Below are positions 54,584 to 63,345 of a DNA stretch of 64,000 nt, one piece after another. The stretch comes from Lachnospiraceae bacterium. GTDB taxonomy: Bacteria; Bacillota; Clostridia; Lachnospirales; Lachnospiraceae. The stretch's first letter is position 1. Each line of letters begins with the position of its first letter. Under the pieces are notes generated by a model. That model saw only the letters and a list, made by a program, of their open reading frames with translations. It was not told the DNA's origin and did no database searches. The translations under genes and the position numbers were made by a program. The stretch covers positions 1-64,000 of the forward strand of contig CAJTEM010000003.1 in the NCBI GenBank assembly GCA_910575255.1, written 5' to 3'.

Positions 54584-55339
54584 TTATTGCCCTTCCTGAA
54601 TTTCTTTCTCTTCTAACCGGCCGTACAATACCACCCGGCCGTTGGTTGCCGCATCCACACAGGTGGAAAAGGCGATGATCTGATCCTCCGGGGTAACTCC
54701 GATGTCACGGTACTGGGTGGAAGAGGCCTTCAGGTAATCCAAAAGCTCCTCCGTGCCATACTCCGGACCGACCCGGTAGATCAGTTTGTCGTAACCGTCC
54801 GCCTCGATACAGGCGAACAGCTGGATGTCAAAGGAACGATCCGTCAGGAAAAGAACCCCTGTCTGGTGGGATTCGAAATACTGAGAGTCCACAAACTCCA
54901 GCACATCCCCGAACATGCCTCCGTTATCCATGTGATGGCCATAGACCAGATTGTACCGGTCTGTGAAATCCGAAGTGTTCAGGCAAGAGAGGAAAATGGA
55001 ACCGGCAAGAGCAAAATCGCCCATCACGTCCTTATTGATATATTCCATATCCGTCTCCCCCTGCACCACCGGGTAATCGATGTGGGTATCCTCGATGGTC
55101 AGCCAACCTAAGACATCCTCATTGATGGCCATCAGCTCTTCCAGGGAAAGCCTTGCAGCCTCCGGGTCTCCGTTAGGCTTATACTTCAGTAAGTCATTGG
55201 AGAGGAAGCCGCCCTGGTTGACCATATAGGAGTCCCAGAGGGAATAGCCGCCGTAGGCAGTCATGACGGTAATCATCATGAGAGCAATGAGGCTCAATAT
55301 GCTGCTGCCGATTCTTGCCATGCGGACTGCTATTTCCAC
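54584..55339 (-). CDS. Class B sortase (pilin polymerase candidate)
   Basis: A 251-aa enzyme with one N-terminal membrane helix (about residues 10-30) and a class B sortase domain. Catalytic residues are His135 (YGHHMDN), Cys227 (AFSTC) and Arg235 (NGRVVLYGR). GTG at 55339 is preferred because AGGAGG lies 9 bases upstream; an ATG at 55366 precedes that site. It follows the major pilin gene directly, as the SrtC-type class B sortase does in group A streptococcal FCT islands, and probably cross-links pilins at their TPTG signals. Confidence 0.92.
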   Translation of the reverse strand: MEIAVRMARIGSSILSLIALMMITVMTAYGGYSLWDSYMVNQGGFLSNDLLKYKPNGDPEAARLSLEELMAINEDVLGWLTIEDTHIDYPVVQGETDMEYINKDVMGDFALAGSIFLSCLNTSDFTDRYNLVYGHHMDNGGMFGDVLEFVDSQYFESHQTGVLFLTDRSFDIQLFACIEADGYDKLIYRVGPEYGTEELLDYLKASSTQYRDIGVTPEDQIIAFSTCVDAATNGRVVLYGRLEEKEIQEGQ

Positions 55340-55472
55340 CCTGGGACACCTCCTGTCAGTTATCATTTACTGATTGAAACTTTTCATGCTTATTTCTTAT
55401 TGCTTTTTTGCTGCTTTCTTTTTATTCCTCTGCTTCCAAACTCTTTGGCCTCTCAGTCAGAATCACCAGGGC

Positions 55473-56765
55473 TTAGAACTCCTCTTTCTTTCTGCGCAGG
55501 AACAGAACACCAAATACACCGGCAAAGGCAACTAACAGAATGTAGGGAGCGAAGCTGAGGACGATACCGGTGGGGGTGGTGACATCCTTATTATTCTCGA
55601 TAACTACCATTTGAGCGTTACCTGTTGCATTTGTTGCATTTTCTACCTTGTAACCGTTTTCTTTTTGTAAGTCTACCAATTCCTGAGTTGTCTTATTAAG
55701 TAAATCCGATGTCTTCTGACCATCTTCTGCATTGACAGTTGCAACTTTTACAGTGTATCCCCTACCTGCCAGTTCTGCCTGAAGCTCTTCAACATTATAT
55801 ATATCCTCTCCAAACAAATTATGAATCGTAATTGAATCGCCATCCCGCAGGTTAATACCACTAACACTTCCATTATCCTCATTCTTAATAGCAGTTGCTG
55901 TGTTAAGAGCATTATTAGCATCTCCATAGGTCAAATAATAATCTCTGCCTGTTCCTGTTACACTTAAATCGAACTTGAAATCTACTCCCTTTTCACCCTG
56001 ATTACCAGTAACAATCTTTTTTACTGTTAAATCATAAAAGGTATCTTCATTTTCATCATTCTTACCATCAAAATTATTTGTGAAAGTAACACCTGTACTA
56101 ATATTGGTATTGTTTGTGTAATCTGGATTATTCCCATCTTTGCTCCCATCCGGATTAACAACAATCACATTATCAACTCTATTATTTCCATTGTCTCCAT
56201 TTACTACATACACATATATATCTTTTGTACGACTATCATAGGTCATACCTTTAACGGGATTTGTAAGTCCTTCCGCTGCATTACTTACTTCATCTATTGT
56301 ATAATGATAAATACCCGGGTTTACCCCTGGCGCCTGGAAAACGGATTCAACAACTTTAATTTTATTTGAACCCACTTTGGAATATGTCCAAGCTGCATCC
56401 CCTGTTGTTTTTGTTCCCTCGTCCGTCATTGATATATATGAAATGGTGGTTTCCTTAGGATCACTGCCACCAAATATTACACCATCCTCCAATCCTCCAA
56501 GCAGTTCAACCTCACTACTATATCCTGTATTTCCCTTAAAACCATCTGAATCAAATCTATCGGGATTCAAAACACCTCCCTCGCCCACAGCCAGTTTAAA
56601 AGTATATGTAGCTGTTGGTACATATGTTTGTGTTGGCGTTACAACCTCTTTTGTCAAAGGAATTTCTTTATCAGCCGCAAATGACGTCATCCCTCCCATC
56701 GTTGCTACCATCGCGCTTACCAGAACTGCTGACGTAAACACTCTTGCTAATTTCTTCATCTTCAT
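55473..56765 (-). CDS. Major pilin, two FctA/Spy0128-type domains, TPTG signal
   Basis: A 430-aa protein with a signal peptide (1-30) and two tandem Spy0128-like domains: about 35-232 and 243-391. Each begins with a lysine-bearing strand (LTKEV, TVKKIVTG) and ends near an Asn (TFTNN, IENN). Glu in TIDEV (159) and NVEEL (327) are candidates for catalysing Lys-Asn isopeptide bonds that stiffen such pilins. The sorting region is TTPTG (396-400), a hydrophobic helix and RRKKEEF. TPTG resembles the VPTG of streptococcal T-antigen pilins and not LPXTG. Transcribed between the SipA-like gene and the first sortase. AT-richer than its neighbours. Confidence 0.92.
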   Translation of the reverse strand: MKMKKLARVFTSAVLVSAMVATMGGMTSFAADKEIPLTKEVVTPTQTYVPTATYTFKLAVGEGGVLNPDRFDSDGFKGNTGYSSEVELLGGLEDGVIFGGSDPKETTISYISMTDEGTKTTGDAAWTYSKVGSNKIKVVESVFQAPGVNPGIYHYTIDEVSNAAEGLTNPVKGMTYDSRTKDIYVYVVNGDNGNNRVDNVIVVNPDGSKDGNNPDYTNNTNISTGVTFTNNFDGKNDENEDTFYDLTVKKIVTGNQGEKGVDFKFDLSVTGTGRDYYLTYGDANNALNTATAIKNEDNGSVSGINLRDGDSITIHNLFGEDIYNVEELQAELAGRGYTVKVATVNAEDGQKTSDLLNKTTQELVDLQKENGYKVENATNATGNAQMVVIENNKDVTTPTGIVLSFAPYILLVAFAGVFGVLFLRRKKEEF

Positions 56766-56873
56766 ACCTTTCTTCCTCTCTTTCTCGCTTTTTCCTGTTT
56801 TCCTTTATTTCTATCACCGTAAACTCTCGTCTGCGATAATATTCCAATGAATTTTCTGCCTGCCTTTCCTTCT

Positions 56874-57443
56874 CTACAGGCCCGAGCGGCGGATGACGGC
56901 AAGCACCTTGCCTTTCATTTCCTCAAATTCCACCGCCCCGAAATACCGGCTGTCCCTTGCTCCATCCCGATAATCGCAGAGGATGAAATACTGGGTCTCG
57001 GTCAGGTTGACCGGATACTCCACCTCATCCCCGTACTTGGGAGTGGAATAGTAAATATCCGTCTCTACTACGGTACTTCCGTTAATCTTCACGCGGGAGT
57101 CTTCTGTGATCTCCACGCTGTCGCCATTCCGGGCGATCACCCGTCCTATGTACTGCTTTCCTTCCTTTTCGAAGACTACAATGTCCTGGGGCCTTAGGTT
57201 CTCCTCCAGCCGGTAGTACAACAGCAGGTCGCCGGAACTGAGCCGGGGCTGCATGTCATTGTTCTTTACCGGAGTGATGCCGAACAGGTATCCGAACAGG
57301 AACCACATCAGGCCCGCCATCATGACCAGCTTTGTCAGGAAGGAGCGGATTTCCTCCCAACCCGCCATCCGGCGGAGGCGGGCCCGGATAATCTGCTCGG
57401 GAGTCGGTGCCTCCCGTTTCTTTGCTTTTGATGCTTTACTCAT
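56874..57443 (-). CDS. SipA-like signal peptidase homologue lacking the catalytic dyad
   Basis: A 189-aa S26-family protein with one membrane helix (about 36-55). The catalytic Ser position reads NNDMQPRL with Asp63, and the Lys position before RVI reads YIGRVIA with Gly100. The later box CDYRDGARDSRYFG is retained. Active signal peptidases need Ser and Lys; the streptococcal pilus chaperone SipA/LepA is known for the same Asp and Gly replacements. This protein should therefore be a pilus assembly factor and not a protease. It overlaps the preceding coiled-coil gene by 8 bases. Confidence 0.9.
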   Translation of the reverse strand: MSKASKAKKREAPTPEQIIRARLRRMAGWEEIRSFLTKLVMMAGLMWFLFGYLFGITPVKNNDMQPRLSSGDLLLYYRLEENLRPQDIVVFEKEGKQYIGRVIARNGDSVEITEDSRVKINGSTVVETDIYYSTPKYGDEVEYPVNLTETQYFILCDYRDGARDSRYFGAVEFEEMKGKVLAVIRRSGL

Positions 57444-57729
57444 GGGCAGTTCCTTTCACAGGAGCCTCTCCCTGCCGTTTTTCAGGCTGTGCCTCCGGCT
57501 GTCCCGGATGTTCCCCCAGCCGCTCCCGCAGGGAAGCGATGATCGCATCCCGCTCCTGAAGGCGTCCCTCATAACGGTTCTGCTGGGCTTCGTAAGCGGA
57601 ACGGTACTCCTTTTGGAGGTTTTCCAGCTTTCTCCAGACATCCTTTTGGGATACGCCGCCGAAGAGTGTTTTCTGAAAACGCAGCTTTTTAAAGACTTCT
57701 GCAATGTCATCCATATTGGCTGCTGCCAT
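57436..57729 (-). CDS. Small coiled-coil protein of the pilus locus
   Basis: A 97-aa soluble protein with no signal peptide. Residues about 25-70 are heptad-like and highly charged (KDVWRKLENLQKEYRSAYEA, key pattern only), followed by a Pro/Gln/Glu-rich tail. ATG at 57729 has AAGGAG 8 bases upstream. Its stop overlaps the start of the SipA-like gene by 8 bases, so the two are probably co-translated. I do not recognise a family; an intracellular role in pilus biogenesis is inference from position. Confidence 0.75.
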   Translation of the reverse strand: MAAANMDDIAEVFKKLRFQKTLFGGVSQKDVWRKLENLQKEYRSAYEAQQNRYEGRLQERDAIIASLRERLGEHPGQPEAQPEKRQGEAPVKGTAHE

Positions 57730-57741
57730 AATCAAAACTCC

Positions 57742-60700
57742 TTACTGCTCGTCATTTTTCTTGCGTGCCTTCGCGGTGGTTCCGGTTGCGGCCATTCCTG
57801 CCATGCCGAGGGCGGCCATGGCCAGGAGTAACAGGTGCGGTAGCTTGTTGCCGTGGACTCCGGTTGGGGTTGAAAGCGATCGATGGTTGGTAAATAATAC
57901 CTCAGTATCTTCATTTACTGTCAGCTCATAAGCAACTCCTACAAGTGCATTATTTTCTAGTTGAACAAACGATAACTTCCTGTTACTATTCTCTTTCGCA
58001 GTTGCTTTTGCGCTAACATCATAACCATCTGCATTAATTTCTCTAATGATCACGTTATAACCAGAGGGAATTCCTGTAATATCTATCGAACTACCATGTT
58101 TTAACTGGAATTCTTTATTCTCTGTAACTTCTTTTCCACCAACCTTAATGGAACTATAATCGGTAAGCGTATTACCCGCTCCATCAGCAATCTCGTAACC
58201 AAACGTAAAGTCTTTCTGTTTATCTCCCAGATTCCCTGTTACCTCTTTCCTGACAGTAACTGTCCTGTTCTCTGTCTTTGGGGTATAATCATTTTTAAAC
58301 TCTACTTTGGAAGTCTTTTTTTCCCCTGTTAAGTTTACTTTAATAGTTGTTTCCGTTTGAGGATTACCCTCATTTTCTGCAACAGAATACGTCCAGTTAT
58401 ATTTATCCTTATATTTTTGCTGAATATCTTCCGGTACGCTTTCTGTAATTTCGTATTCACCAAGTTCTATGTTCTCAAGAAGGGGAGCGCTTTTGGAATA
58501 AGTCCCATTTGCTCCTGATATAAAATTCTCAAGAGTAATTGTTTCTTTCACTTTTCCGTCTTTGGATATATTTAATTCAATCTTATATTCTCTCGCTTCC
58601 TCCTCTGTTAGACCGCTTACAATCTTTTCGATTGACAGGCTTCCTTTTTCTGCCTCTGGCGGCGGTAATTCAGTACTGAACCACACGCCATCCAAAAGAT
58701 TTCCCTTTCTCGCGTCTCCCGTTGCGACCTCATTTTCGCCCCCGGCAATAAAGAAAAATCTTGTGAGACAACTACTTCCTGTTTCATAAATTCCGTCATA
58801 CTTAGACCATACAAGGTTCGGACTGGTAATCTTTTTAACATAAATCCCAGTTTCTGGGTCATAGTACTCGGAATCACTCCCTAGCCAAGAATCCACATCC
58901 CTTTTCAATTGTGAATGTTCAGTATAGCCTTCTGCTTCTGACGTCGGCATAATTACAAGATACATTGTATCCTCTCGTTTATCCTCCGCCCCATATGGGC
59001 CACGTGCTCGGTGAAAAAGCCTCCAATTTAGTTTACTCCCTGGCACTGTCAGTACATCCTGATATAATGCTCCCACATCTTTTGAATTCAATTCAGCACA
59101 CTGATTTCTATCAGGAAGCACTTTCTCCCCTAATTGAAGGTTATGATCTGTATTTTCCTTCCTTACAAGCTCAATTGATTTACTGGATTCTGTTGTTTTC
59201 CACACAATTCCTTCTGTAGTCTGTGGAAACTGATACCAATTGTCATATGTTTTACCCGTATCTACTACTTCAGGGAACTCAAAACTTCCATTTTCCAACT
59301 GATCATAGTATTCAACTAAAGGAGAAATTAATTCCCCGATCTGAACACCATCTTTGCTAAACACCTTCACCCGGTAATAGCACCTAGCTCCATTGCTTAT
59401 TGCAACATTAACAGCCTTTTTGTCTGCTGATATACCATCTTTGACTGGAACCCATCCGCTATTCTCAGCCTGATTGACATTATAATTTTGTTCGCTTACT
59501 TTTTCCCATTCACAATACACACCATCGCTATATTGCTTTAGCAATTCCTGGGAAAGTTCAACTTTCAAACATCCGTCTTGTTTAATGCCATCTACAATTC
59601 TTATCGGACGGTTATCTTTTTGATATATCAAAGACATATTTAATGTCATCATGCTATCTTCAACTTTTTTAGGAATAGCAGTCAAACCAAGATATTTTAA
59701 ATTCTCGTATTTTAAATCTCTCTCATTGAAATTGAATGTCTTTTCCGAACTCTCTTCCAAATCTTTTCCATTATTATAGTAATGAACCAGTACTTTCAAG
59801 GGTTGCCTTTCAACTCGATATCCGGATGCATTGTTTTTATCTTCAATCCATGTGGGCCTCCAACCCCTTATCTCTATTCCTAATTCAGTAAACTCTATTT
59901 CCTTGCCATTTTCCAGTGTCGCTTTTGCCTTTTCAAACGTATACCAGCCAATTTGAGCAACTTGAGAGTTTTTAGATAAATCGATTTTGGCTACCGCCTC
60001 ATTTCCTCCATAATATGGTATTTCTATATTTTCTTTATCTACATTTAGTCCGATGAGCTTCCCACTTGCATCCTGTTCATAGTAGGTACCACTGATTTGT
60101 AATTGAAAATCACCATTGGAGTCTTCGAACGGGTATTTCACCCCCCACGTAATCGTAAACGTCGAGAAGCTCTCCACCTCAAACTCCGCCGCCAAAGCCT
60201 CAGCCTCATCCACTTCAATGATTCCCTCAGCCTTATCGCCGCTGTCTGCCACGATCTCTACGGCCTCAATCTCATCCGTTCCCACCAGGTGATGGATTTC
60301 CAGGCTTTCCGGATCCGCCTCCTTCGGCAGCTTCTCCGAGTCTACCCTCATGGACACCTGCACCGGGCCTTCGGGCTCGATCTCCTCGCCGTCCATCCAG
60401 AAGCTGATATCGAATGCCATCATTCCGGCATATTCGGTTCCTGCTTCTTCCAGCGCTTTTTCTGCCTGCTCATACTGGTCAGCGGTATCTGCTTCCTCTT
60501 TCACCAGCTCCTTCACGGTCAGCTCCGCATCCTCGGGAAGAACGCCGTCTTCCGCTTCTACCACAACTACCACGCCGTCTGCCTGGAACTCCCGGATCTT
60601 GGCCGGATAGGCATTGGACGGGGATGCTGTCCGATAATCCTCTTCATCCAGCAGCATCTCGGCTGCCGTTGTCACAAATGCTACCACGGCATCATCGCCC

Positions 60701-62352
60701 AGAAGCGCTGGCTCGTAGATCTGTCCATCCAGTAATTCTTCATCCGCATCTGACGGGCTGGCTTCCTCAGCATCCGCATCGGTTGCAAGCTCACCGGTCT
60801 TCTCTGTCTGCGGGATCTCTTCTGTCTCAATTTCTTCTTTATCAGCTGCTTCCGCATCCGACGGACTTGCCACGATCTCATCCAGGCTCATGGCTACCAG
60901 GCTGACTCCGTGGCGGGAAATCGATGCCGACTGCTCTCCGCCGCCGGAGGAACCGCTGTCCCCGCCGGAGCTGCCGCTGCTGCCGGAAGAACTGCTGCCG
61001 CTGTCCGAGCTTCCGCCGCCCGAAGAACCGCTGTCCGAACTGCCGCCCGAAGAGCTGCTTCCCGAACTGCTGCTGCCGGAAGAGCTGCTGTCCGACCCGC
61101 TGCCGGAGCTGCTTCCGCTGTCACTTCCCGAAGAACCGCTGTCGGAACTGCTTCCGCCAGCGGAACTGCTTCCACTGTCGCTTCCCGAAGAACTCCCCGC
61201 CCCGTCACCGGACGAACCGGAACCGGAGGAATGGTCACTGCCTGAGCTTCCGGAATCCTCACTGCTTCCGCCCTCTGAGGCGCTTCCGCCTCCGTTATCA
61301 GAATCATGGCTGCTGTCTCCGGAATCGCTCTTATCCGAATCATTCTGTCCGGAATCATTACTACCAGAATCATGGTTGTCGGAATCGCTGCCGTTCGAAT
61401 CATTACGATCCGAGCCGTTCATCTCCGCCCCATTCGAATCATTACTGCTATTGTCTGCGCCGCCGGAAGCTTCTCCTTCCTGTGCGCTGCCGTTATTGTG
61501 ATCCTTTTCTTCTGCTCCCTGGTCTTCCGGGTTCTGAGCGGAATCGCCTTCCTGGCTTCCGTCCTGGCTGTTCTCCCCGCTCTCCGGATGATTCGCCGTG
61601 TCCTCGGCGCCTTCCTGCGGAGTGTTATCCTTGTGGGAGGAACCACCTCCGCCGCCTCCGCCACCGCCGCTGCTTCCGCCTCCCGGAGCCGCGGTGATTC
61701 CGGCGTCAGTCACTTCCCCGGCGCCCTCTGTCTCACCCGGGCCAAAGTCCGCTGCCGAGGTGTAGGGGGAATCCTCAAGCCCTGCCTGAAGGCTGCTTCC
61801 CGGAACTACGGTGATGACCTCAGATCTCTTGTCATCTACCTGAATCACTGCCTGATACTCTTTATGAGAACGGTTCGTCAGCAGGAAAATGAATTCCTCG
61901 CTGCCGGTAATCTCATACTCTACGATCTCTTCCTCATCCCCCAGAGGAATCTCTCCATCCAGCCTTGCGAATATCCGCAATCCCAGATTGCCCTCATTAT
62001 GTGCGATCTCCGGCTTCAGCTCATACAGCTCTCCGTCGTGGCCTTCCATCTCGTTCAGAAGCAGGTCGTACTCCTCAGCCGCCTCCCCTTGAAACTCGAA
62101 TTCCTTATCCACGATATCGCCTTCCATCACTGCCTCCTGGAGCGCATCATACAAGGATGCCCGATCCAGGCGGAACAGGAAGCTTCCGCTGATGCTTTCC
62201 TCAGCCGCAAATGCCAGATTCGCCGCATTTCCCACGATCATACTGACACACAAGGCAACCGCACAGCACCTTCTTCCTTCCCGGCGCAGCCAGTTCGCAA
62301 GCCCTGAAGGTTTCTTCTCTGCCCTCCGGATTCTTCTTGTCTCTTTCTCCAT
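57742..62352 (-). CDS. Giant serine-rich surface protein, probable pilus tip adhesin
   Basis: A 1536-aa protein. Order: signal peptide (about 1-50, ending LAFAAEE), N-terminal beta-rich domain (about 55-200), Gly/Ser/Asp-rich low-complexity stalk (about 224-472), an acidic linker with repeated ASPSDA, a beta domain ending FEVESFSTFTITWG, a large central region with LENGSFEFPEVV (about 1020), then two FctA/Cna_B-like domains (from about 1236 with SIEKIVSG and 1367 with TVRKEVTG). The end is LSTPTGVHG, a hydrophobic helix and KARKKNDEQ. ATG at 62352 has GGAGAGGG upstream. It fills the place of Cpa in streptococcal FCT islands; ligand unknown. Confidence 0.9.
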   Translation of the reverse strand: MEKETRRIRRAEKKPSGLANWLRREGRRCCAVALCVSMIVGNAANLAFAAEESISGSFLFRLDRASLYDALQEAVMEGDIVDKEFEFQGEAAEEYDLLLNEMEGHDGELYELKPEIAHNEGNLGLRIFARLDGEIPLGDEEEIVEYEITGSEEFIFLLTNRSHKEYQAVIQVDDKRSEVITVVPGSSLQAGLEDSPYTSAADFGPGETEGAGEVTDAGITAAPGGGSSGGGGGGGGGSSHKDNTPQEGAEDTANHPESGENSQDGSQEGDSAQNPEDQGAEEKDHNNGSAQEGEASGGADNSSNDSNGAEMNGSDRNDSNGSDSDNHDSGSNDSGQNDSDKSDSGDSSHDSDNGGGSASEGGSSEDSGSSGSDHSSGSGSSGDGAGSSSGSDSGSSSAGGSSSDSGSSGSDSGSSSGSGSDSSSSGSSSSGSSSSGGSSDSGSSGGGSSDSGSSSSGSSGSSGGDSGSSGGGEQSASISRHGVSLVAMSLDEIVASPSDAEAADKEEIETEEIPQTEKTGELATDADAEEASPSDADEELLDGQIYEPALLGDDAVVAFVTTAAEMLLDEEDYRTASPSNAYPAKIREFQADGVVVVVEAEDGVLPEDAELTVKELVKEEADTADQYEQAEKALEEAGTEYAGMMAFDISFWMDGEEIEPEGPVQVSMRVDSEKLPKEADPESLEIHHLVGTDEIEAVEIVADSGDKAEGIIEVDEAEALAAEFEVESFSTFTITWGVKYPFEDSNGDFQLQISGTYYEQDASGKLIGLNVDKENIEIPYYGGNEAVAKIDLSKNSQVAQIGWYTFEKAKATLENGKEIEFTELGIEIRGWRPTWIEDKNNASGYRVERQPLKVLVHYYNNGKDLEESSEKTFNFNERDLKYENLKYLGLTAIPKKVEDSMMTLNMSLIYQKDNRPIRIVDGIKQDGCLKVELSQELLKQYSDGVYCEWEKVSEQNYNVNQAENSGWVPVKDGISADKKAVNVAISNGARCYYRVKVFSKDGVQIGELISPLVEYYDQLENGSFEFPEVVDTGKTYDNWYQFPQTTEGIVWKTTESSKSIELVRKENTDHNLQLGEKVLPDRNQCAELNSKDVGALYQDVLTVPGSKLNWRLFHRARGPYGAEDKREDTMYLVIMPTSEAEGYTEHSQLKRDVDSWLGSDSEYYDPETGIYVKKITSPNLVWSKYDGIYETGSSCLTRFFFIAGGENEVATGDARKGNLLDGVWFSTELPPPEAEKGSLSIEKIVSGLTEEEAREYKIELNISKDGKVKETITLENFISGANGTYSKSAPLLENIELGEYEITESVPEDIQQKYKDKYNWTYSVAENEGNPQTETTIKVNLTGEKKTSKVEFKNDYTPKTENRTVTVRKEVTGNLGDKQKDFTFGYEIADGAGNTLTDYSSIKVGGKEVTENKEFQLKHGSSIDITGIPSGYNVIIREINADGYDVSAKATAKENSNRKLSFVQLENNALVGVAYELTVNEDTEVLFTNHRSLSTPTGVHGNKLPHLLLLAMAALGMAGMAATGTTAKARKKNDEQ
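60935..61680 (-). repeat. Ser/Gly/Asp-rich low-complexity coding repeats
   Basis: Codons for Ser, Gly and Asp alternate in short imperfect repeats (GSSGSDSGSSS-type) within the giant surface protein. The DNA is a degenerate array of TCC, GGC, AGC and GAC codons. The protein stretch should be an extended stalk and may be a target of O-glycosylation. Confidence 0.85.
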
Positions 62353-62488
62353 CACGTTTCCCTCTCCTCTCTGCCTTTATTCCTCTATCTCTGACCATTT
62401 TCTGTTGTCCGCATCTGATTGCCCGGATATCCGTCTGTTCCCTTCTCCGTCCTTTTCCTTATGATACCCGGTCTTTTTTCAACCGCCG

Positions 62489-62962
62489 CTAACTGCCCTC
62501 ACTCTGCGCCTCCTCCGCCTCATCCAGGGCGCTGTCCATCAGCTTGATCAGTTCCAGGGCGCTGCGGAAATACTGCCGTTTTCTTTTTTCCGCCCACATG
62601 ACCTCTCCCTGCCAGGTGGAATTCTGCCGATATTTCACATGAACCAGGAATGTTCCGATGTCTCCATGCTTATCCTGTATACGACCCGCATCCATCTCCC
62701 TTTGCGCCCCTTTCCTGCTTATTTTCTGAACCGGTTCCTGAGGGCTTATAAAAGAACGGCTCTGGGTAGAGCTCTGCGGAAAATTCCACTCGTCGTATAA
62801 AGCATCCATCTTCCTGATCAAATCCATCATTCCCAGATAGCTTATCGGCCGGTCTTCATACTGATGCCAAAGCCTGCCTCCGTATTCTTCCCCTGTCCTG
62901 GTATCCACACAGATACAGATCAAATTGGGTGAATGCATTCCCCAGCTTGCTTTGTTCACCAT
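62489..62962 (-). CDS. Unknown protein, first gene of the pilus locus
   Basis: A 157-aa soluble protein. The N-terminal half (SPNLICICVDTRTGEEYGGRLW, cited in part, and LIRKMDALYDEWNFPQ) looks like a compact alpha/beta domain, and the C-terminal half carries FLVHVKYRQNSTWQGEVMW, a beta-strand pair common in small regulatory or adaptor proteins. AGAGGTGAAGAG precedes the ATG. It lies 136 bases upstream of the giant adhesin on the same strand. No DNA-binding motif, signal peptide or membrane helix is visible. I do not recognise a family. Confidence 0.7.
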   Translation of the reverse strand: MVNKASWGMHSPNLICICVDTRTGEEYGGRLWHQYEDRPISYLGMMDLIRKMDALYDEWNFPQSSTQSRSFISPQEPVQKISRKGAQREMDAGRIQDKHGDIGTFLVHVKYRQNSTWQGEVMWAEKRKRQYFRSALELIKLMDSALDEAEEAQSEGS

Positions 62963-63345
62963 CTCTTCACCTCTTGGTGCCTATTTTAGCAAATGACCTA
63001 TCATACGAATTATCAAAAAAATGGATATTTTTGATATTTTTGAAATTTGCAACTGAAAATTTAAAACTGTACCCTTTGTCAAGGACAAATTTTTTGACCC
63101 CATGGACAGGGAGTCATATCTCCTGTCCATAGGTGTGGTATTCGGTTGTCTTCTGGTTCTCCGAATTCCGGAATGGGTGGAATGTTATCCACCGACAATG
63201 GGTATACGCCTGTCTGTAGCTATTTGATATAAAAGTAAAGACTTTTTTTAAAAATAACAGGGTAGGAGCAGCGGCTTGATTCCGCAATACTCCTGCCCTA
63301 TCAATATCAAATGCCTATAACTGTTTAGAACTCATGTAATTTCAA
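62963..63345. other. Intergenic region upstream of the pilus locus
   Basis: 383 bp, AT-rich near the gene. It should contain the pilus promoter but no consensus pair is convincing; TATGAT-like (near 63000) and TTGACA-like (near 63075) boxes on the minus strand are wrongly spaced. TTTGTC-AAG-GACAAA followed by T6 (63076-63096) is a plus-strand hairpin, and ATGGACAGG with CCTGTCCAT (63102-63130) forms another. Confidence 0.6.
63259..63299 (-). terminator. Hairpin terminator, minus strand
   Basis: AGGGTAGGAG (63259-63268) pairs with CTCCTGCCCT (63290-63299), with an inner GCGG-CCGC pair. On the minus strand it is followed by GTTATTTTT. It would end a transcript coming from the 63.3-63.5 kb ORF. 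Confidence 0.7.

Noticed and set aside
60890-61501. Repetitive Pro/Glu/Leu-rich frames on the plus strand, and a CRISPR-like look of short repeats
   Set aside because: Both are produced by the Ser/Gly/Asp codon repeats of the giant surface protein on the minus strand; there are no evenly spaced identical repeats with unique spacers.
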